Positions 28,957 to 39,050 of a stretch of DNA of 64,000 nucleotides are shown in pieces. Under the pieces are notes generated by a model, which searched no databases, was not told where the DNA came from, and worked only from the letters and a program-made list of their open reading frames with translations. The DNA lies in assembly GCA_016706365.1 (NCBI GenBank), contig JADJJU010000001.1, positions 397,001-461,000 of the forward strand, given 5' to 3'. A program made the translations under genes and the position numbers. The stretch's first letter is position 1. Every line of letters starts with the position of its first letter. This DNA is from Saprospiraceae bacterium. GTDB taxonomy: Bacteria > Bacteroidota > Bacteroidia > Chitinophagales > Saprospiraceae.

Positions 28957-30149
28957 TCTACAATGGGTATTTTGAGGTAGATATGGAGCCCGGTAATATT
29001 CAGGTTCTCATCGTATTGATAAGAAGATTCTTCGGTGATTTTGGCTGAATTCAATTCATTAAGTTTTTTTAGATGATGCTGCCAGGGTATGATCTGATCT
29101 CTGTAATTAAGCCATCTGCCGGGATTAGGATCATTTGGATTTTGGATATTGTGACGAATCTGCCAGTGTACTTTTTTATCTATTAATTCGATAATCAGAT
29201 CAAGATGTCCACCCGGCTGGTCCAGCATGGTACTTTCGACGGCACTTTCCATCACTATGGGAAGTATCAGAGCAGGAATTGAAATATCCATATTTTCACC
29301 AATCGTAGTATTGTGAATGGCGTAAGTAAATTTGTCTCCATACCGCAACTTTTGAAGCTTCAGATACCATCCCAGCACTTCCATTTCTTTACCCAGCAGC
29401 ATTGTTTCGTCCTGGAAATGCTCAAGACGATATCGGATTAATTTGCTGAAAAGCGATAAGTAAGCCAGCGCAGAAACTTTATCATTTGCTGTAATGAAAT
29501 ACTGGACTGCATTCAGAGCATTGAACAAAAAATGTGGATTCATTTGGGCTTTGAAGGACTGTGATTTGAGTTCTTCCATTTCTCTTTGTGCACTCATTAA
29601 TCTCTCTTGCTCAATCTGGACGTTTTTATCCGCTCTGACCTTACTTAGTTTGATGGCACACAATGATGCAATTGCAGTCAGGATGCGAAGGTGTTGTGGC
29701 TGAAAAAAATATTTGTCCGGATGCTCACAATCAATAACTCCTATGACTTCTTTATTGAGGATAATCGGAACCGCGATCTCTGAAGACCGCTGTTCATCGT
29801 CCATAATATACCGGGAGTCAATGCTGGTATCAGCTATAATTTCGGCAACTCCCGTAAGAGCAACATTGCCTGTAATACCCTTTCCCAATGGAATATCTAT
29901 TGGCTGTAAAATGTCTTCTCCTTTCGGATTTTTAGGTCCGTGGGCTGCTTTCTGTTTCAGTAATCCACTTTTTTCATCCAACAAATAGATGACACAATCC
30001 ACAAAATGTAATTGAGAAATACAGTTCCTGACAACATCCCAGACCACTTCTTCTTCTGTATTTTGCTCCAGGATGGACGCAGAAAAGTAGATCAGAATTC
30101 TTTCTAGTTCTTCAAAAGTATATGGTGCAACCGGTAATTTTGTCTCCAT
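28953..30149 (-). CDS. GAF-domain LytS-like protein with degenerate ATP site
   Basis: Start taken as ATG 30149 (METKLPVAPYTF); the longer frame starts with TTG. GAF domain at about 20-170 (PLGKGITGNVALTG, AVPIILNKEVIGVIDCEHPD), coiled coil, then a His_kinase domain with intact MNPHFLFNALNAVQ. The ATP-binding part is eroded: the N box reads PIVMESAVES where ENA is expected, and no DNG G box is found (IRHNIQNPN instead). It may be a pseudokinase that pairs with or gates the TPR kinase downstream. Confidence 0.85.
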   Translation of the reverse strand: METKLPVAPYTFEELERILIYFSASILEQNTEEEVVWDVVRNCISQLHFVDCVIYLLDEKSGLLKQKAAHGPKNPKGEDILQPIDIPLGKGITGNVALTGVAEIIADTSIDSRYIMDDEQRSSEIAVPIILNKEVIGVIDCEHPDKYFFQPQHLRILTAIASLCAIKLSKVRADKNVQIEQERLMSAQREMEELKSQSFKAQMNPHFLFNALNAVQYFITANDKVSALAYLSLFSKLIRYRLEHFQDETMLLGKEMEVLGWYLKLQKLRYGDKFTYAIHNTTIGENMDISIPALILPIVMESAVESTMLDQPGGHLDLIIELIDKKVHWQIRHNIQNPNDPNPGRWLNYRDQIIPWQHHLKKLNELNSAKITEESSYQYDENLNITGLHIYLKIPIVE

Positions 30150-30225
30150 GAGAATTTTCTTCAAAGTAGTAGATCAGCGAAAATCAGATGAGGCAGAAAA
30201 TATCTGACAACACTTGCATTTCACA

Positions 30226-33200
30226 TTACAATTTAATCAAGTGTTTGGTAATTACTTTATTGTCAGTGCGTAACTCTACAAAATAATTTCCAGATCGCAA
30301 GTGTGAAACATCCAGATTTCGGGAAATTTTTGAATTCAAATATTCACTGAATACAGTTTTGCCATTAATATCTCTGATATCAATCTGTACATTTTCCTCT
30401 TCATCTTCCAAATTTATAGTCAACATGTGTCTGGCAGGATTAGGAAATATTATCAATTCAGTATTTAAATTCAAATTGACACTGACAATTCCTGAATATT
30501 CCGTTTTCCCATCAGTATCGTGTCTTTTCAAGCGATAAAAAGATTCACCATTGAATGGCTGATCATCCAAGAGCTCATATCTATTTCCGGTATTTGCATT
30601 TTCTGCATTTATGCTTCCAATTTCTTTCCAGGACTTTGCGTCAATACTTCTTTCAACATAGTATGATTTTACGTCAATTTCATTTTCAGTGGTCCAGTAA
30701 GTCAATACCTCAGTACCCGATGGGAATAGCTCCGAATTCCAGTAAATCTGCACTAAGAGGTCCTAATTCTCCAAATATTCTCAAATTAAACATTCTGTAT
30801 AGCAACTCATCGTCGGTTGGAGCATAGTCCTCAGGATTCCAGGGATGTTGCATTCCACCTATGATTTTCATCCACACAACTCCTGCTGACTGATCATGCC
30901 AGTAAACTGCTTCTCCATCTGAATCTCTGACAGCGTTGAAATCAGTTACCTCTTCAAATACTGTCTTATAGGCATATGAATTGGGAATATTCTCGTGATT
31001 ATTATCCATATAAAAATATACCGTCGAGGTATACACCTGAGTGACATCAAAGTCTGCATCGTATTCAATCCCGATTATCAATGTATCATTTACAGTAAGC
31101 ATATTTTCAACAGCCAGACCCACATCAGATACTTCATCAAAACCTGGAAAATCAAGCAAGTAATATCCCGAAGGATGAGCAGCAAAATGTCTCATATGAG
31201 CCAGAAGCCAGCCGGGTGAGGCTTGATTTACATTCCATTCTCCCACAGTTTGCATAGCTTGATTCAAACGTTTTACTCTGATCGCCATCAGATCATCCCA
31301 TGATAAATTCCCCTCATTAATTATAAAATCATTGAATCCATAAAATGGTCCTTCCAATAAAACGCCACCGGTAACATTTGCAGGTGGAACTGTTTGAGGG
31401 GTTTGTCCATGTGTATAAAATGGAGTATCGTAAACCAAATAATTATCCTGTGCAGGAGAACCTCCCCAATTGTCATGCGGATCCCATAAGGCTCCAGCCA
31501 GTGCAAAATGCGGATAGCTTGCCATGAGCTTTACACCGGGGTGTGACTCAATCATCAAATTATTCTCATTCCGCATTTGCCCTTTATCTACTGCACGGAT
31601 ATAATAATCTTCCGTAGCAAAAACCCCGCTTTTAGTATTAGCTACAGCAGGAAAATGCATTACAATATTGTCACGGATATCGAATGTACTGTGATATGTA
31701 GCGAATCCTGCTGGTACAAATTCTCCGGTAAAATTAGGCCTGCCCGTACCATTCATCATATGATTCAGGCTCGTTCCAACCACAAGACATCTTTCTATAA
31801 TGCCATCCACACCAGCTCCGGCAAAAAAGCGACCACAATTGTCAGCAGAAACTGCTTCATAGTTATCGACCCAGGTTGCCCTATCCCAGATTCCCATCGC
31901 CCCATTTTTCCAGGTCTTATATCTTTCCAAAGCGAATCTTCTAAGTGTGCTGAATGGCCATTGTGGATTCTGTCCATCTGAAGTAGAATAATATTGAAAT
32001 GGAAAAGTATTTCCCGCATTGTCAATCTCGACATTGTCCAGCATGATTCCTTCCAGTCTGTTGGAATGAGCAGTATTATTATCAAAAATCCCAAACTCAA
32101 TACGACTTGGGTTGATCGGTACGTTGATACTCAGACCCCAGGGATGGGTTGGAAATGCCAGCCAAAAACCATTCCCTATGCAATCTGCTGCTGTATTGTT
32201 GATTATAGTATTATCCGGATTGCTCAGCCAAAAACCAGATGCACCGCGTTCATTTGTTTCATGCTGCTTAAGCGGAATAACTGCATTTCTTACACGAAGC
32301 ACGAGATTGTTGTCGATTAAATTGCGGCGTTCTGAAGCATCCTCAGTAAAGATTCCATGTCCTCTGATGTCATATACCACATTATTGCTGACTTCGACTC
32401 CATTTGTTCCATGAATTACAATCCCGCGATGGGCAGATCTGTTGATGCTGGAGTTTCTGATATACTGACCTGATGCATCATTTAAGGTATTGCTTCCTTC
32501 ATAACTCAGCATATGCCAGTGAAAGGGATATCGTCCCAATAGTCCGCGCTGACCTCCCCGTCTGATCTCTACACCATTGACATGAGCAACGCCGTGATTA
32601 TTACCCATACGCATTATCATGACATGACAACCAAAACCCTGAGACTGCCAAAGTGCATCATCAGGCGCCTGAATTATAATATTCCTGCTGAGATGTCCGA
32701 CAGGTGCTCTTTCATCTAAAACAGTAGGTGTAAATCCAATGCCAGGAGGATCCACAGCGGGGCTGTTGTTCAGACTGATCCCATTTTCAGTGGCGTATTG
32801 CAATACCCCCCAACGATGAGCATTCAATCCGGTTTGTAAGCCTATCTGAGCGCCATTGACGGAGCTGATCAATACATTTTGGGACACAGAAGCTCCATTT
32901 CCTGCCTGATAAAAATCTGTTGGCCCGATAGCAATTTCATCTCCTGCCTGCCAGTCCACAGGCTGGACCAAGCTCAATGAAGAGCTTCCGCTAATGGCTG
33001 ATTGACTGATTTTGGTCCAGGGAGTTTGAGTTGGATTACCATGCAATTCCAGGGTACCGCCCATAACCATCAGTCCGCGGGTACCCATGTTCATGATATT
33101 TTCGGATGTATTATCAGCTGTCAGTGTGATAATAGCTTCAGACGTGAAGGGATCTGCTTCCGTGCCAATTTGCAAAGTTCCCATGAGCATAATCCAGTCA

Positions 33201-33568
33201 GCTGTGAGTGAAAGATTTTGATCTTCAAATTCAAGACTGCCATTAATAGTCAGACCTCCCAAAGCGGGTGTGCTTTCATCCAGGATGACCTGCATTCCTT
33301 CCGGTATCACCACATCTTGTCCGGCAATAGGCTTGATTCCACCCCAGGTTGCAGGATCAGACCAAAACATAGGCATCATCCCCTGAAATTTGACTGATTT
33401 GCCTGAGCACATATTCATGGTTTCAAGCTTTTGATTCTCTCCGGCAATCATGGTGTTATCGAATTTCAATTTCTTGTGAGTAAAACCGAGCAACATAATT
33501 ATTGATGATATTAATGCCAGCCAATTAATCAAATAATAATTACTTGTGGGGGTGCCATTCTTTTCCAT
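30226..33568 (-). CDS. T9SS-exported G8-domain/beta-helix protein (one frameshift)
   Basis: Start taken as ATG 33568, before a signal-anchor-like helix (LALISSIIMLLGF). A G8 domain follows (FWSDPATWGGIKPIAGQDVVIPEG is its region, with conserved Trp and Gly), then a parallel beta-helix with NNVVYDIRGHGIFTED and DNNLVLRVRNAVI rungs. This G8 plus helix layout is that of CEMIP/TMEM2-type proteins, which act on hyaluronan in animals; a glycan substrate is inferred. The frame stops at 30710; the rest (TYWTTENEIDVKSYYVERS and a type A sorting domain with FPNPARHMLTI) runs from 30753 to 30226. Confidence 0.85.
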
Positions 33569-33725
33569 ACCTGAATGTTTTTGAGTGCGCAAATTCGGCG
33601 ATTACATAGAATATATAATCTGACTAAATATACCCAGCTGCAACAAAAAAAGTCAGGAAAATGTATGGAAACTTATTCCCAATGTATAAAAAGTGGTTTT
33701 GAATGGACAGAATGAGAAATCGGTC

Positions 33726-33756
33726 AAAAAAGGCCCGCAACATTTAGCGGGCCTTT
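33726..33756 (-). terminator. intrinsic terminator after the HYR-repeat T9SS gene
   Basis: A 10-bp stem (AAAGGCCCGC with GCGGGCCTTT) and 8-base loop; read on the minus strand it ends in a run of six T. It lies 33 bases after the stop at 33789. Confidence 0.85.
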
Positions 33757-33788
33757 AATAGAAAGATTCATGGGGTATGAATAATGTT

Positions 33789-36248
33789 TTATTCTTTTAT
33801 GAATTTCAATACCTGAATATGTCCGCATTTTGATTGAAGACGGCAGATATACATTCCTTGTCCCAAATTGCTGACATCCAGATGGATTTGCTGAAGCCCC
33901 TCACTGAACGATTGATATTTCAAACTTCTTCCATTCAAATCCAGTATTTCCACACAGATATCCAATTCAGCCATTTCATTTAAATTAATCCAGAGATCGT
34001 CTGTTGCCGGATTTGGAAAAGCAGCTGAAGGTAAATCCGATTTTACATTTTCAACATTTGTCACGACATCATTAAATCCTGAAATATCAGGTCTTGCTGC
34101 CACTCCACCACTCACGGTTACCTCATCGAAAATGGCAGTTGCTTGTGTTGGATTGTTTATACTCTCAGTATAAATTCCCATCAAAACGCATTCCTGAAGT
34201 ACTAACTGAGATGCTCCTCTGAACTGCCAGTTGATACCGTCTGAGGAAGTATATAAATTAAACATGTTGCCTGTTCTGTTGATTCTCAGCCAAACCATTC
34301 CGGGCATTATCGGCCACTGAGTGAGCATGGAATTACCATTGACTATGGATCGGATATCTCTTCTGATCACATTTGATAGTGAACTTTCCATAGCCATTTT
34401 ACGGGAACCGGGAGTCAAATCTTCTCTAACCATCAGTCCTCCAATTGCACCTGCAGGCAATACTGAGTTAAGCCTTGCGGTTATCTCGCCGTCACCACAC
34501 ATTTCTACGTAGACGAAATGTGCAACATCACTTTGTAAAGTCGAATAACCGCTTGACCAGACATGAAACTCTTCATCACAGACATAATGCAGCGCTCCTC
34601 CATTGGCAGTTGCTCCAATGTCAGATTGCTGGAATGGTGGTTTAATGCTAAGATCTTCTGTTACTTCCTTTATAGCTACAACCACAGTTGAATTGCCGCA
34701 TTCATCCTCCACTTCTATTTCTACCGGAATAAACATTCCAAGCTGCTCACAGGTAACCATCGAAGGAATAATAGAAACTACTTTCAGCTCATCACTACAA
34801 TTGTCATAAGAAGTATTGATATCTATAAGATCTTCCAATTGAAATTCATAGCCATTGATATCAGAAATCGCTACAGGTCCATCAAGGGCAACAACTACCG
34901 GCGCAGTATTGTCATAAACTGTAATAGTTTGACCATAATTTCCACTATGATTACCACATTCATCAATTAATCTCCATACCCGTTCATGGGTGTATGCATT
35001 TGGACAATCAGGATCAGGTGTGATGATGTCCCAAAACAATTCCAGCTCCACTGATCCGCAATTATCTGTTCCTGTAGGTTCAGCTGAAAGAGCTGCGGCA
35101 ATACCGGCAAGATCGGAACATTCCAATGTCGCATTTAATGCGTTGGGGGCTGTTGTAAAGACAGGATCTTCATTGTCATACACGGTAATTGTTTGGTTGA
35201 ATACTGCAAGACTTTGGTTGCTACATTCATCGACAAATCTCCATGTTCTTATTCGAAGGTATGCATTCGGACAATCCGGATCCGGTATGGTAGAATCTAA
35301 TTGCAATACTGGGGTTGCGGTACCACAAGCATCATACCCTACAGGTACTTCTCCCAAAATAACTGCTAAAGCGGCTGGATTACTGCATGAGATATTTATG
35401 TCCATGGAACCTACTGGAGATACTACACTTGGAGGCGTATTGTCGGTGACAGTTATAGTCTGTGTAAAGGAGGAACTTTGATTCCCACATTCATCTTCCA
35501 GTATCCAGGTACGTGTTCTTGTATATGCATTTGGACAGCCTGGTTCAGGAACGGTATCATCGTCTGTCAAAATCAATTCTACATTACCAGAATTGTCTGA
35601 ACCTTCAGGCTCATCAGCCAGCGCTGCTGCGATTGCAGCAGCATTACTACAGGATAAACTGGCATCCAGGCTTCCTGCAGGTGTAGTAAAAACAGGAGTA
35701 ACATTATCTGCACATGTAAGCGTAAAATGAAAATGGTACAACATAGAACTAGGCCAGCCTTCTGTGTCTATTCTGAAACTATACCATGAATTTCCGGGAA
35801 GAGAAGCAAGTCCAAACAAAATGCTTGGCGATAGATTTCCGGCATCAGTATTGGCTCCATAAACTCCACCTCCCAGGTCAGGACTTCCGAGAGGAGAGCA
35901 ATTATCACCATACCACAAATCCATCCTTAATACTGTACCATCAAAAAATGGCTCACTCACATATCCCATCTGAACAGCAGAAAGCTCATATCCCTCAGGA
36001 ACAAATATCCTGAAAAGATCATGGTAATCACCGTCTGAAGGGGCCAGACATCCGTCGAAAAAATAGTGCGCCTCAGACCCACTCACTGCACCAATTGATA
36101 TAATGTCTGGATCACCTGCACTTGTTACTCCTCCCAGATCGCTTGAAAAACAGTCAGCCACAATTTCGGTCTGCCCCTTCGCAGTAAAGTTTGGCAATAA
36201 ATAAAAAATAAGCAGGTAAAACCAAAAATACATTTTTGTCTTCATCAT
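33789..36248 (-). CDS. large T9SS-exported protein with three HYR/Ig-like repeats
   Basis: An 819-residue secreted protein. Signal peptide (YFWFYLLIFYLLPNFTAKG), an N-terminal beta domain, then three near-identical repeats of about 88 residues, each with LxCS, PDCPNAY, RTWxxxDECxNQS and QTITVxDNxxP. After these comes a concanavalin-like domain of the DUF1349 type (GLMVREDLTPGSRKMAM, WLRINRTGNMFNLYTSSDG). The C-terminus is a T9SS type A sorting domain (FPNPATDDLWINL to GQGMYICRLQ). It is probably an adhesin or surface glycan binder. Confidence 0.88.
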   Translation of the reverse strand: MMKTKMYFWFYLLIFYLLPNFTAKGQTEIVADCFSSDLGGVTSAGDPDIISIGAVSGSEAHYFFDGCLAPSDGDYHDLFRIFVPEGYELSAVQMGYVSEPFFDGTVLRMDLWYGDNCSPLGSPDLGGGVYGANTDAGNLSPSILFGLASLPGNSWYSFRIDTEGWPSSMLYHFHFTLTCADNVTPVFTTPAGSLDASLSCSNAAAIAAALADEPEGSDNSGNVELILTDDDTVPEPGCPNAYTRTRTWILEDECGNQSSSFTQTITVTDNTPPSVVSPVGSMDINISCSNPAALAVILGEVPVGYDACGTATPVLQLDSTIPDPDCPNAYLRIRTWRFVDECSNQSLAVFNQTITVYDNEDPVFTTAPNALNATLECSDLAGIAAALSAEPTGTDNCGSVELELFWDIITPDPDCPNAYTHERVWRLIDECGNHSGNYGQTITVYDNTAPVVVALDGPVAISDINGYEFQLEDLIDINTSYDNCSDELKVVSIIPSMVTCEQLGMFIPVEIEVEDECGNSTVVVAIKEVTEDLSIKPPFQQSDIGATANGGALHYVCDEEFHVWSSGYSTLQSDVAHFVYVEMCGDGEITARLNSVLPAGAIGGLMVREDLTPGSRKMAMESSLSNVIRRDIRSIVNGNSMLTQWPIMPGMVWLRINRTGNMFNLYTSSDGINWQFRGASQLVLQECVLMGIYTESINNPTQATAIFDEVTVSGGVAARPDISGFNDVVTNVENVKSDLPSAAFPNPATDDLWINLNEMAELDICVEILDLNGRSLKYQSFSEGLQQIHLDVSNLGQGMYICRLQSKCGHIQVLKFIKE
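34905..35700 (-). repeat. three in-gene repeats of about 264 bp
   Basis: Coding repeats inside the HYR protein, recognised by recurring GTCATAAACTGTAATAGT-like segments at about 34914, 35177 and 35442, a spacing of 263-265 bases (88 codons). Divergence is moderate, so they are not recent copies. Confidence 0.7.
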
Positions 36249-36548
36249 TAAATAAATTAATAGTTTGAGTTAATCAATTTTCAGGAGATCAAATTACTTG
36301 GGGTATATTCTACTTCCTGATTTCGAATGCAAGATATGGCTGCTCAGAAGCGATAAATTTGGAGGATTGACCATCAGGTCTGATGAATTGACCGAAACAT
36401 GATTTCAGTCCATGGAATAGATTTACTTTTCCAAGAATCAAAGTGTTATTAAGGAAATTGAGTTGATAGAATACTTGCAATAAGATGACAGGTGGAAGCA
36501 ATCGATTTAAGCCATGTACTACTTACCTTTGAGTCAAAGTTTCACAGT
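36249..36548. other. 300-base gap, possible gene remnant
   Basis: No intact gene. On the minus strand 36310-36501 encodes 63 residues whose second half (GQFIRPDGQSSKFIASEQ, then PYLAFEIRK and a stop) looks like the end of a real protein, but no upstream part is found. It is left as a possible remnant. Confidence 0.3.
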
Positions 36549-36818
36549 ATGTATTCCGGATTATTGTTTACTCACTCATGCTTAAGATGGCTGGTACTTA
36601 TTATCCTTATATACAGCATTTACAGATTTATTATCGGCATCATAAAGCATCGTACATTTGATAAGACCGACAATCTATTGAGCCAGCTGACAGATAAAAT
36701 TATCCAGTTGCAACTTGTCATTGGAATTTTCTTTGGACTTGCTCTTGTAATAATATTACTCGCTATCCCCTGGCCATTTTTGCCATTATCTCACAGACCA
36801 TATATTCGAACATTTTAA
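36549..36818 (+). CDS. small membrane protein, probably truncated
   Basis: The ATG at 36549 begins MYSGLLFTHSCLRWLVLI, a signature seen at the start of 140-150-residue Bacteroidota membrane proteins sometimes annotated as cytochrome-b-like (HSGLRW). Two TM helices are present. The product has only 89 residues and its last 20 (LLAIPWPFLPLSHRPYIRTF) do not look like the family, whereas another frame reads RYPLAIFAIISQT, so a frameshift or deletion is likely. No function known. Confidence 0.5.
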   Translation: MYSGLLFTHSCLRWLVLIILIYSIYRFIIGIIKHRTFDKTDNLLSQLTDKIIQLQLVIGIFFGLALVIILLAIPWPFLPLSHRPYIRTF

Positions 36819-36820
36819 TC

Positions 36821-37132
36821 ATGCAACAACTTATCAAAACCAATCTGGGAAGACTCCGCATCCTTGCTTTCCTGGAAGGTATGTCTCTTCTGGTCCTTGT
36901 ATTCATTACTGTTCCCATGAAATACATTTGGGGAATACCGGAAGGTTCACAAATAATTGGGCCTATTCACGGAGTGCTGTTTGTACTATTTGTGATCAAT
37001 GCTGTCAGTGTGGGCATTGAATACAAATGGACTTGGTTTCCTAGAATTGCACTCATTATTCTATCTTCATTTATACCTTTCGGATCATTTTACATAGATA
37101 AAAAGTTCTTAAAACCGGCTCAAGTTGTATAA
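36821..37132 (+). CDS. DUF3817 membrane protein
   Basis: A 103-residue protein with three TM helices and the DUF3817 signature: LGRLRILAFLEGMSLLVL, PMKYIWGIPEG, GPIHGVLFVLFV and FGSFYIDKK. Found widely in bacteria; role unknown. The gene lies 2 bases after the truncated membrane gene upstream, so they are likely cotranscribed. Confidence 0.82.
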   Translation: MQQLIKTNLGRLRILAFLEGMSLLVLVFITVPMKYIWGIPEGSQIIGPIHGVLFVLFVINAVSVGIEYKWTWFPRIALIILSSFIPFGSFYIDKKFLKPAQVV

Positions 37133-37142
37133 GCCAATATTA

Positions 37143-37675
37143 TTCATGTCTTTATTCGTTTCTTTTTGTGTAATTCATGGACAAGAAATATTCATCCACT
37201 AATTACACGAATTTTCACGAAGGCATTCAAGGGAACTACCCATGAGATTTTTAGATTTATCATTCTAGTATTTGAAGCAAAATCGTCCAGGTGATTCTCC
37301 TCATTATACCTGCCTTTATTCGTGTCTTTTTGTGTAATTCGTGGACAAGAAATATTCATCCACTAATTACACGAATTTTAACAACGGCATTCAAGGGAAT
37401 TACCCATGAGATTTTTAAATATATCATTCTAGTATTTGAAGCAAAATCGTCCAGGTGATTCTCCTCATTATACCTGCCTTTATTCGTGTCTTTTTGTGTC
37501 ACTCGTGGATAAGAAATATTCATCCACTAATTACACGAATTTTCACGAAGGCATTCAAGGGAACTACCCATGAGATTTTTAGATTTATCATTCTAGTATT
37601 TGAAGCAAAATCGTCCAGGTGATTCTCCTCATTATACCTGCCTTTATTCGTGTCTTTTTGTGTCACTCGTGGATT
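37143..37675. repeat. tandem repeat, 164-bp period, three full copies and a part
   Basis: The word GGACAAGAAATATTCATCC recurs at offsets of exactly 164 bases (37179, 37343 and 37507, the last with GGATAAG), and a fourth partial copy ends near 37675. Copies differ at only a few positions. Each unit holds an imperfect inverted repeat (TGTGTAATTCGTGGA facing TCCACTAATTACACG) around an AT-rich loop, so each can form a hairpin. No start codon, no coding frame. It fills the gap before arsR. Confidence 0.93.
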
Positions 37676-37729
37676 CAAAAAAAATAATTCGAAAATAATT
37701 AACCAAAAATTTGTCGCTTTCAAGCATCC

Positions 37730-37746
37730 ATCGTAATATTGCAATA
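37730..37746 (+). promoter_or_regulatory. ArsR operator-like site ahead of arsR
   Basis: ATCGTAATATTGCAATA, containing the perfect palindrome TATTGCAATA (37737-37746). The identical 17 bases occur ahead of arsM at 38115. ArsR repressors bind such AT-rich palindromes, so autoregulation is inferred. Confidence 0.65.
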
Positions 37747-37759
37747 TAATATTTATACA

Positions 37760-38095
37760 ATGGGAATTACGAAGGCAGATTTATTTACAGATGCGCAAAA
37801 TGAACTGGCAGGAATTGCCAAAGCACTGGCACATCCGGCTCGTATTGCCATCATCGAACATCTCATTAAATCTAATGCCTGCATCAATAATGATCTTGTT
37901 GAAGAGCTTGGACTTGCTCAGGCAACGATCAGTCAGCACCTCAGAGAACTGAAAGAAATTGGAATCATTCAGGGGACCATTGATGGCACAAGAATGTGCT
38001 ACTGCATCGAACCAGGCAAATGGCATATGATCAAGTCCCTCTTTAATTCTTTATTTAATCAGATAGACGAGCAAGGCCGTCCTACCTGCTGCTAA
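37760..38095 (+). CDS. arsR: ArsR-family arsenic-responsive repressor
   Basis: Start at ATG 37760 (MGITKADLF); an earlier frame would run through the operator. The 111 residues form a winged helix with recognition helix in LGLAQATISQHLRELKE and wing GTIDGTRMCYCIEPGKW. Cysteines lie in MCYC and at the very end (PTCC), either of which could hold As(III). It would release arsM and acr3 expression on arsenite binding. The first gene of the ars cluster. Confidence 0.93.
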   Translation: MGITKADLFTDAQNELAGIAKALAHPARIAIIEHLIKSNACINNDLVEELGLAQATISQHLRELKEIGIIQGTIDGTRMCYCIEPGKWHMIKSLFNSLFNQIDEQGRPTCC

Positions 38096-38114
38096 AAAAA
38101 ATTTATATACAACT

Positions 38115-38131
38115 ATCGTAATATTGCAATA
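38115..38131 (+). promoter_or_regulatory. ArsR operator-like site ahead of arsM
   Basis: Second identical copy of ATCGTAATATTGCAATA, 22 bases before the arsM ATG. The duplicate implies a separate regulated promoter within the cluster. Confidence 0.65.
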
Positions 38132-38152
38132 ATTCATTTAATTTAAATCAAC

Positions 38153-39040
38153 ATGGAAAATACAGATTCTATTAAAAAACTTGTTCAGGAAAAATACACA
38201 GAGATTGCTGAACAAAGCGGTACAGCAAACCAGGCTTCCTGCTGCGGAGCAACTAATTGCTCTACCGAGGTTTACAACATCATGACAGATGATTATACTG
38301 CTCTGGAAGGTTACAATCAAGATGCTGACCTGGGACTTGGCTGTGGCTTGCCTACAGCATTCGCTCAGATTGAGAAAGGAGATACAGTGATCGATCTGGG
38401 TTCAGGTGCAGGGAATGATTGCTTTATTGCCAGACATGAAACAGGTGAAGAAGGTAAAGTTATAGGAATAGATTTTACCCCGGCTATGATTCGCAAAGCA
38501 AGAGAAAATGCAGCAAAACTGGAATACAACAATGTTGAATTCAGACAGGGTGATATTGAGGAGATGCCGGCGCTGGATAATGAAGCAGATGTCATTGTCA
38601 GCAATTGCGTTCTCAATCTGGTACCAAATAAAAAAGCTGTAATTAGTGAAATATTCCGCGTGCTTAAACCGGGAGGGCATTTCAGTATCTCAGATATCGT
38701 ACTTCAGGGCGCATTACCGGATGCCATTCTCAAGGATGTAGAAATGTACGCCGGATGCGTAGCAGGCGCTATTCAAATGGAAGATTATATGCAACTGATA
38801 GAGGATGCGGGATTCGAACAAATCACTATTCAAAAACAAAAAACGATCGAAGTTCCGGACGATATTCTGAGCCGATACCTGGACCGCAACGCACTTGATG
38901 CGTTCAAAGCATCAGGTACGGGAATCTTCAGCATTACAGTTTTTGCAGCTAAGCCGGGAAGTACTCCGAAAACTGAGAAACGAAAAGTCAAAATCGCTGA
39001 AACCCTTGCCTGTTGCGAACCAGGCAGCGGTTGTTGCTAA
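38153..39040 (+). CDS. arsM: arsenite S-adenosylmethionine methyltransferase
   Basis: Methylates As(III) to mono-, di- and trimethylated species, the last volatile. The 295 residues carry the family's three As-binding cysteines, C64 (GLGCGLP), C152 (SNCVLN) and C202 (YAGCVAG), and the AdoMet loop DLGSGAGNDC. Additional Cys pairs lie at both ends (ASCCGATNC and the terminal EPGSGCC), as in many bacterial forms. Preceded by an ArsR-type operator and followed by a terminator. Confidence 0.96.
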   Translation: MENTDSIKKLVQEKYTEIAEQSGTANQASCCGATNCSTEVYNIMTDDYTALEGYNQDADLGLGCGLPTAFAQIEKGDTVIDLGSGAGNDCFIARHETGEEGKVIGIDFTPAMIRKARENAAKLEYNNVEFRQGDIEEMPALDNEADVIVSNCVLNLVPNKKAVISEIFRVLKPGGHFSISDIVLQGALPDAILKDVEMYAGCVAGAIQMEDYMQLIEDAGFEQITIQKQKTIEVPDDILSRYLDRNALDAFKASGTGIFSITVFAAKPGSTPKTEKRKVKIAETLACCEPGSGCC

Positions 39041-39050
39041 ATAAATCTCC

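Noticed and set aside
34990..35481. Plus-strand ORF of 163 residues opposite the HYR gene
   Set aside because: Antisense shadow of the repeat domains; no start context, no family likeness.
36310..36501. 63-residue minus-strand ORF as a gene
   Set aside because: Only the tail looks protein-like and no upstream part or promoter is visible; kept as a possible remnant in the gap description.
37143..37675. Possible CRISPR array
   Set aside because: The whole 164-base unit repeats, with no variable spacers between short direct repeats, and no cas gene is in the window.
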